From Streptomycetales bacterium (GTDB lineage Bacteria; Actinomycetota; Actinomycetes; Prado026): a stretch of 15,951 bases of DNA. Positions 11,831-15,951 of the stretch are shown piece by piece. Position 1 is the first letter of the stretch. The number at the start of each line of letters is the position of its first letter. The translations under genes and the position numbers were made by a program. The stretch is from the NCBI GenBank assembly GCA_025361995.1, contig JANYIP010000322.1, positions 1-15,951 on the forward strand, written 5' to 3'. The notes under the pieces were generated by a model. It was not told the DNA's origin. It saw only the letters and a list, made by a program, of their open reading frames with translations, and searched no databases.

Positions 11831-13086
11831 GACTGACCGTCATCGGCGGCGGCTCGACCTACACCCCCGAGCTCGTCGACGGCTTCGCCAGGCTGCGCGA
11901 GGTACTCCCGGTCGACGAGCTGGTCCTCGTCGACCCGGATCCGCGACGGCTCGAGCTCGTGGGCGGCGTCTCCCGGCGGATGCTGGCCAAGGCCGGGCAC
12001 CCGGCCACGGTCACCACCACCAGCGACGTGGACGCCGGCGTCACCGGCGCCGACGTGGTCCTGCTGCAGCTGCGGGTGGGCGGGCAGGCGGCGCGCAACC
12101 GTGACGAGACCTGGCCGCTGGAGTGCGGCTGCGTCGGTCAGGAGACCACCGGCGCGGGCGGGCTCGCCAAGGCGTTGCGTACCGTCCCGGTCGTCCTCGA
12201 CATCGCCGAACGCATCCGCACACTTGCAGCCCCGGACGCCTGGATCGTCGACTTCACCAACCCGGTCGGGATCGTCACCCGGGCGCTGCTGCAGGCAGGC
12301 CACCGTGCCGTTGGCCTCTGCAACGTCGCGATCGGCTTCGAGCGCGCCTTCGCCGAGATGCTCGGCGTCACGTACGACCAGGTGACCCTCGACCACGTCG
12401 GCCTCAACCACTTGACCTGGATCCGGGGCGTCGAGGTCGGCGGCACCGATGTCCTGCCGCAGCTGCTCGCCGAGCACGGCGCGGAGCTCGCCGAGCGCGT
12501 CGAGATGCCGCTGTCCCTGCTGCAGGACCTGGGCGTCATCCCGTCGTACTACCTGCGCTACTTCTACCTGCACGACGTGGTGGTGTCCGAGCAGCGCACC
12601 CGCGGCACCCGGGCCGCGGCGGTCGCCGCCATCGAGAGCCAGCTGCTCGACATGTACGCCGACCCGACCGTGGACACCAAGCCGGTGTTGCTCGAGCAGC
12701 GCGGCGGCGCCTACTACTCCGAGGCAGCGGTCGACCTGCTGGCCTCGCTGCTGGGCGACCGTGGCGACACCCAGGTGGTCAACGTCGCCAACAACGGCAC
12801 GATGCCGTTCCTGCCCGATGACGCCGTCATCGAGGTGCCGGCCGTCGTCGGCCTGCACGGGGCCCGGCCGCTGCCCGTCGCCCCCGTCGAGCCGCTCTTC
12901 GCCGGGCTGATCGGGCACGTCACCGGGTACGAGAACCTGGCACTGGACGCCGCCGTGAACGGCGGTCGGAGCCGGGTCGAGAAGGCCCTGCTGGCGCACC
13001 CGCTGGTGGGCCAACTCGAGCTCGCGACCGGCCTCACGGACAGGCTGCTCGCTGAGAACGCCGCGTTCCTGCCGTGGGCCCGGTGA
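11827..13086 (+). CDS. Glycoside hydrolase family 4 (6-phospho-beta-glucosidase type)
   Basis: GH4 enzymes cleave glycosides by an NAD+- and Mn2+-dependent oxidation-elimination mechanism in the cytoplasm. The 419-residue protein opens with the NAD-binding 'VIGGGSTYTPELV' (5-17). The metal ligands are C165 in 'GLCNVAIG' and H195 in 'GLNHLTW', and the tyrosine of 'PSYYLRYFY' (Y241/Y242) is the catalytic-base position. 'CVGQETTGAGG' (102-112) is typical. The CN motif points to the 6-phospho-beta-glucosidase subgroup (usually CNVP), but here it is CNVA. The start ATG 11827 has GGAG 7 nt upstream and overlaps the ROK stop by 4 nt. The next gene, a sugar kinase, also overlaps by 4 nt. No PTS or transporter is in the window, so the phosphorylated substrate may come from that kinase. 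Confidence 0.93.
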   Translation: MRLTVIGGGSTYTPELVDGFARLREVLPVDELVLVDPDPRRLELVGGVSRRMLAKAGHPATVTTTSDVDAGVTGADVVLLQLRVGGQAARNRDETWPLECGCVGQETTGAGGLAKALRTVPVVLDIAERIRTLAAPDAWIVDFTNPVGIVTRALLQAGHRAVGLCNVAIGFERAFAEMLGVTYDQVTLDHVGLNHLTWIRGVEVGGTDVLPQLLAEHGAELAERVEMPLSLLQDLGVIPSYYLRYFYLHDVVVSEQRTRGTRAAAVAAIESQLLDMYADPTVDTKPVLLEQRGGAYYSEAAVDLLASLLGDRGDTQVVNVANNGTMPFLPDDAVIEVPAVVGLHGARPLPVAPVEPLFAGLIGHVTGYENLALDAAVNGGRSRVEKALLAHPLVGQLELATGLTDRLLAENAAFLPWAR

Positions 13087-14081
13087 CAGCGGCAGCAGTC
13101 CTCGCCATCGACGGGGGCAACAGCAAGACGGACCTCGTGCTCGTCGGGGCCGACGGCGCGCTGCTGGGTCGCGTCCGCGGGCCCAGCTCGACCCCGCACC
13201 GCCTCGGCGTCGACGGGACGTTCGCCCTCCTCGACGACCTGGTCGCCAAGGTCGTCTCAGCCGCAGGCCTGGCCGGCACGGAGCTGGGTACACAGCCTGT
13301 CGCGGAGGTCGCCGCCGTATACCTCGCCGGCGCCGACCTGCCCTCCGAGATCGAGATCCTGCAGCGGGTCCTGGTCGCGCGCGGCTGGGCCAGGCGGGCG
13401 TACGTGGAGAACGACACCTTCGCGCTGCTGCGGGCCGGAGCCGATGAGCCCGACTCGGTGGCCGTGGTCTGCGGCGCCGGCATCAACTGCTGCGGCGTCG
13501 GCGCGGACGGCCGCCAGGTGCGGTTCCAGGCCCTCGGGAAGATCTCCGGTGACTGGGGAGGTGGGTTCCAGCTCGGCGAGGAAGCCCTGTGGTCCAGCGT
13601 CCGGGCTCAGGACGGGCGCGGGCCGGCGACCGAGCTGGCCGGGCTCGTACCCGCCTTCTTCGGGCTGGCGACCCCGATGGATCTCACTGAGGCCCTGCAC
13701 TTCGAGTGGATCGGCGGCGAACGGCTGGTCGAGCTCGCACCGCTGGTTCTCGCATCATCGAAGGCCGGGGACCCGGTGGCGCGCAGCATCGTCGAGCGGC
13801 TGGCCGTCGAGATCGTGCTGATGGCCGGGTCGGCGCTGCGCCGGCTCGACCTGCTCGACCGGCCATCCACGGTCGTGCTCGGCGGCGGCATCCTGGCCGC
13901 GGGAGACGAGTTCCTGCTGGCTGCGACGACCACCCGGCTGGCCGAGGTCGCCCCGCAGGCGACAGCTCGAGTGGTCACCGAGCGCCCGGTGCTGGGTGCG
14001 GCGCTGGCAGGGCTCGACCTCGTCGGCGCCGACCCAGCTGCGCACCTGCGGATCCGGGCGGCGCTGGGGCACGGCGCCTAG
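13083..14081 (+). CDS. BadF/BadG-type sugar kinase (N-acetylglucosamine-kinase-like)
   Basis: A 332-residue member of the ASKHA superfamily, as in eukaryotic N-acetylglucosamine kinase. The phosphate-1 loop is 'AIDGGNSKTD' (8-17), and the sugar/phosphate-2 region includes 'GAGINCCGVG' and 'GDWGGGFQLGEEAL'. The adenosine motif is 'VVLGGGIL' near the C-terminus. I chose GTG 13083, which overlaps the GH4 stop by 4 nt as in other junctions here; GTG 13074 would add three residues. As the third gene of the ROK operon it should phosphorylate either the disaccharide before GH4 cleavage or the released amino sugar or hexose. Its stop TAG overlaps that of the convergent RDD gene in a shared CTAG. Confidence 0.88.
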   Translation: MTAAAVLAIDGGNSKTDLVLVGADGALLGRVRGPSSTPHRLGVDGTFALLDDLVAKVVSAAGLAGTELGTQPVAEVAAVYLAGADLPSEIEILQRVLVARGWARRAYVENDTFALLRAGADEPDSVAVVCGAGINCCGVGADGRQVRFQALGKISGDWGGGFQLGEEALWSSVRAQDGRGPATELAGLVPAFFGLATPMDLTEALHFEWIGGERLVELAPLVLASSKAGDPVARSIVERLAVEIVLMAGSALRRLDLLDRPSTVVLGGGILAAGDEFLLAATTTRLAEVAPQATARVVTERPVLGAALAGLDLVGADPAAHLRIRAALGHGA

Positions 14082-14881
14082 CCGATCGGTGAGCGGTTCG
14101 GTACGACCACGGTCTTGGCGGCCTTGTCGTGCAGGGTCTGCTGCCACGGCTTGTCCCAGAGCGGGAACAGGTCGTCCAGCAACGTGAAGAGACCGCCGCC
14201 GACGAAGCTCCCCCCGGCGCTGACCCCCCAGCGGATCATCGCCTCCTTGAGCGTGGGCAACCGGTCCTCGGCCAGCGGTCGGACCCGGATCCCGGCAACC
14301 CTCTTGCCGACCGTGCGTCCGTACTTCACGAGCTGGGGCACCTCGTACGCCAACTGGACGACGAGGGAGAGGAACGAGACCGCCAGCACCCGGCCGACGA
14401 TGCGCGTCTCGAAGTCGGTGACGAGCTGGGTGCTGGGGGCGCTGCCGTCCGTCGGGAGCGAGTTGACGAAGTCGTGCAGGGGGGTCCAGAGCGCAGCGAC
14501 CACCAGCGGCAGCAGGACCACACCGAGGATCAGCGTGTCGATCAGCCGTGCGCCGATGCGGCTGCCGTACGACGCCAGCGGGTACGGGGCGACCTGGGGA
14601 GACGCGGTCGGCCCGGCGTATCCGCCCCAAGGAGCCCCTGGCGGAGCACCAGTGGGCGCGCCGTACGGGGCGCCGTACGGAGGTGCGTACGGAGGTGCCG
14701 CCGGCGGGCCGGGTGGCTGGGTAGGCGCGCCCCACGGGGAAGCCGGGGAAGCCGGGGCCGTCGGGGCTCCGGGACCCACAGGCTGCGGGACGGAGGTCTG
14801 CGGCGTCCACCGTTCGCCGTCCCACCAGCGCAGGTAGCCGTTCGAGAACGGGTCCGGGTACCAGCCTGCTTCCATCGACAT
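14078..14881 (-). CDS. DUF2510-RDD membrane protein
   Basis: A 267-residue protein with three parts. An N-terminal DUF2510 domain (about 5-27) has the signature 'GWYPDPFSNGYLRWWDGERW'. A low-complexity Pro/Gly/Ala/Tyr linker (about 31-103) has repeated GAP(Y/T/P) steps. The C-terminal RDD domain has 'YGSRIGARLIDTLIL' (R108, R112, D115), two hydrophobic spans (about 114-132 and 163-182), 'GRTVGKRVAGIRV' (188-200) and 'TLHDKAAKTVVV' with D252. RDD proteins are small membrane proteins of mostly unknown function; some are linked to ion transport. The start ATG 14881 has AGAGGA 7 nt upstream. It converges with the kinase gene and diverges from the gene at 14959. Confidence 0.9.
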   Translation of the reverse strand: MSMEAGWYPDPFSNGYLRWWDGERWTPQTSVPQPVGPGAPTAPASPASPWGAPTQPPGPPAAPPYAPPYGAPYGAPTGAPPGAPWGGYAGPTASPQVAPYPLASYGSRIGARLIDTLILGVVLLPLVVAALWTPLHDFVNSLPTDGSAPSTQLVTDFETRIVGRVLAVSFLSLVVQLAYEVPQLVKYGRTVGKRVAGIRVRPLAEDRLPTLKEAMIRWGVSAGGSFVGGGLFTLLDDLFPLWDKPWQQTLHDKAAKTVVVPNRSPIG

Positions 14882-14945
14882 GAGGTGATCCTCTCAGCCC
14901 GCCGCGGTGCCGCGGGCGAGTCTGGCTCCCTGGCGGTCCGCGTCC

Positions 14946-14951
14946 TACTCT
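14946..14951 (+). promoter_or_regulatory. Putative -10 element (TACTCT) for the gene at 14959
   Basis: TACTCT, identical to the -10 proposed for the ROK operon, lies exactly 7 nt before GTG 14959. The -35 (TGGCTC, 14923-14928) is weak. It suggests a leaderless transcript and supports the GTG start over ATG 14989. Confidence 0.4.
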
Positions 14952-14958
14952 GGGGCAC

Positions 14959-15447
14959 GTGGGGAGGACGACCAAGGGCGCCGACGCGATGCGGTCATTC
15001 GCGCCGCACCGGCTCGGACGGCTCGAGTGCGACGCCTGGGTCGCGTACTACCGGCGCGAGTGGGGCCGCTTCCTGCAGTCCTGCGTCCGGATGGTCCGCG
15101 AGGGGTTCGGGATGGGCTGGCCGCAGACGCTGCAGGCGGCGTACCTGGTCCTGCGCGCCAACCAGATGTGGGCGTCGTACCCGGACCACGACGCGGCCGG
15201 CGCGCAGGCGACCATGCGCCGCTTCTACGACCTGGTCGCGACCGAGCACGGGCTCCTGCTCGACGTGGATCGCGCCGCCGAGCTGGAGGTCGAGTGGTGG
15301 CGGGTGCACCGCGGGCTGCAGCGCGAGCCCAGCGACGGCTCCACCCAGCCTCTCACCGAGGCGCTGACCGCCCTGTACGCCCACGTGTACGACGCAGCGC
15401 CCGACGACGTACTTCCGGCCGCCGCCCTGCGCGCGGCCATCCACTAG
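14959..15447 (+). CDS. Uncharacterised conserved actinobacterial protein
   Basis: A 162-residue protein I cannot assign to a named family. It is rich in aromatic residues in its first half ('RLECDAWVAYYRREW', 'AAYLVLRANQMWASYP') and otherwise looks alpha-helical, with 'MRRFYDLVATEHGLLLDVDRAAELEVEWWRVHR' features in the middle and an Ala-rich end. No signal peptide or membrane span is visible, so it is probably cytoplasmic. GTG 14959 with TACTCT 7 nt upstream is taken as the start; ATG 14989 would remove 10 basic/polar residues and is also plausible because similarity-like patterning begins around 'RSFAPHRLGRLE'. It diverges from the RDD gene and converges with the IclR regulator. Confidence 0.78.
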   Translation: MGRTTKGADAMRSFAPHRLGRLECDAWVAYYRREWGRFLQSCVRMVREGFGMGWPQTLQAAYLVLRANQMWASYPDHDAAGAQATMRRFYDLVATEHGLLLDVDRAAELEVEWWRVHRGLQREPSDGSTQPLTEALTALYAHVYDAAPDDVLPAAALRAAIH

Positions 15448-15454
15448 CCCCCAC

Positions 15455-15523
15455 CCGTGTTGATCTTGAGAGATGTCCGTGCGACACGCCGATCAGGCCG
15501 GACATCTCTCAAGATCAACACGG
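15455..15523. repeat. Perfect 25-bp inverted repeat (long hairpin) between convergent genes
   Basis: The arms at 15455-15479 and 15499-15523 are perfectly complementary over 25 bp around a 19-nt loop (15480-15498). They are clearly richer in A+T than their surroundings; the left arm contains TTGATCTTGAGAGATGTCCG. The repeat lies between the stops of the gene at 14959 and of the IclR gene. The flanking tract is AAAAAGGGGG on the plus strand to the right, so neither strand has a T-run after the hairpin and it is not a textbook terminator. It may be a bidirectional U-less terminator or a dispersed palindromic repeat. Confidence 0.95.
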
Positions 15524-15533
15524 AAAAAGGGGG

Positions 15534-15951
15534 TCAGGCGAGGGCGGCGGCGACCTCGCGGGCGGCGAGCTCGACGCGGGGGCCTACGGTCGCGGTGTCC
15601 AGGTCGCCGAGCGCGACCACGCCCACACTGGCCTGGACCTCGGGTACGCCGAGGACGGCCGCCGCGATCCCCGTCGCACCCGGCTGCAGCTCCCCCCGGG
15701 AGACGACGAAGCCGGTCTCCCCCGCCCGCGACCGCACCAGAGCGTGCCCGGCAGCCCCTTGGTGGACCGGGTGCCGCGAACCCACCCGGTACGCCACGTG
15801 GAAGTCGGTCCAGCTCGGCTCGACGACAGCCACCGCGAGCGCCTCTCCGCCGTCGGCCACCGTCAGGTGCGCAGTGGCTCCCACGTCCTCGGCCAGCCGC
15901 CGCAGCGCCGGCATCGCCGCATCCCGCAGGAGCGGGACCACCCGGCTGGCC
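15534..15951 (-). CDS. IclR family regulator (C-terminal effector domain, N-terminus beyond window)
   Basis: The frame is open from the right edge to a TGA at 15534-15536, giving 139 codons of an incomplete gene. The visible part is the IclR ligand-binding domain, with 'RRLAEDVGATAHLTVADGG' and 'YRVGSRHPVHQGAAGHALV', the conserved stretch that contacts the effector, then 'GVPEVQASVGVVALGD' and a C-terminal Ala-rich helix. The DNA-binding helix-turn-helix lies outside the window. IclR proteins often control aromatic or sugar catabolism, and the homogentisate genes lie about 6.5 kb away, but nothing here links them directly. It converges on the uncharacterised gene across the long hairpin. Confidence 0.88.
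   Translation of the reverse strand, partial: ASRVVPLLRDAAMPALRRLAEDVGATAHLTVADGGEALAVAVVEPSWTDFHVAYRVGSRHPVHQGAAGHALVRSRAGETGFVVSRGELQPGATGIAAAVLGVPEVQASVGVVALGDLDTATVGPRVELAAREVAAALA

Noticed and set aside
14640..14720. GTACGG-type repeats in the RDD gene
   Set aside because: They are explained by the Gly-Ala-Pro-Tyr repeats of the protein linker, which is a common feature of DUF2510 proteins.
15455..15530. Classical intrinsic terminator
   Set aside because: The stem is strong, but neither strand has a T-run downstream; the A-tract on the plus strand precedes rather than follows the hairpin when read on the minus strand.

Overview
This window is high-G+C DNA (I estimate about 70% G+C) from an actinobacterium. 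The evidence is the gene set clpS, DUF2017, mec, cysO, cysM, murI and an MBL-fold hydrolase in the order known from Mycobacterium, frequent GTG starts and 4-nt stop/start overlaps, and ROK, PadR and IclR regulators in typical actinobacterial settings. Nothing here fixes the genus. I see no rRNA, tRNA, transposase, CRISPR array or replication origin.

Left third (1-3863, all minus strand). Reading leftwards: clpS (N-degron adaptor), a DUF2017 protein, mec (JAMM peptidase), cysO (sulfur carrier), cysM (CysO-dependent cysteine synthase), murI (glutamate racemase) and the 5' part of an MBL-fold hydrolase that runs off the left edge. Mec, CysO and CysM form the O-phosphoserine/CysO route to cysteine. 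CysO carries two extra residues (Ala-Cys) after its diglycine. A five-copy 13-bp tandem repeat separates mec from cysO. The rhomboid gene found between cysM and murI in M. tuberculosis is absent, and a hairpin plus a probable promoter sit there instead.

Middle (3893-9001). A class-V aminotransferase/cysteine-desulfurase-like enzyme diverges from clpS. It converges with hmgA (homogentisate 1,2-dioxygenase). Diverging from hmgA is a two-gene unit: an uncharacterised 287-residue protein translationally coupled to fahA (fumarylacetoacetase). Together these are the ring-cleavage and final hydrolysis steps of tyrosine/homogentisate degradation. No recognisable maleylacetoacetate isomerase is present, and the uncharacterised protein occupies that position in the pathway's gene order.

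Right half (9064-14881). A PadR repressor, a HAAS-domain membrane protein with an internal duplication, and a likely 32-residue membrane microprotein form one module. Then comes a tightly coupled operon (4-nt overlaps) of a ROK repressor, a family-4 glycosidase and a BadF-type sugar kinase. It is preceded by a good promoter and a perfect 15-bp palindrome. A DUF2510-RDD membrane protein converges on the kinase, and the two genes share one CTAG for their stop codons.

Right end (14959-15951). An uncharacterised small protein converges with the C-terminal half of an IclR-family regulator. Between them lies a perfect 25-bp inverted repeat with a 19-nt loop. Across the window, six genes have a TANNNT -10-like hexamer 6-8 nt before the start codon, which suggests that leaderless transcription is common in this organism.
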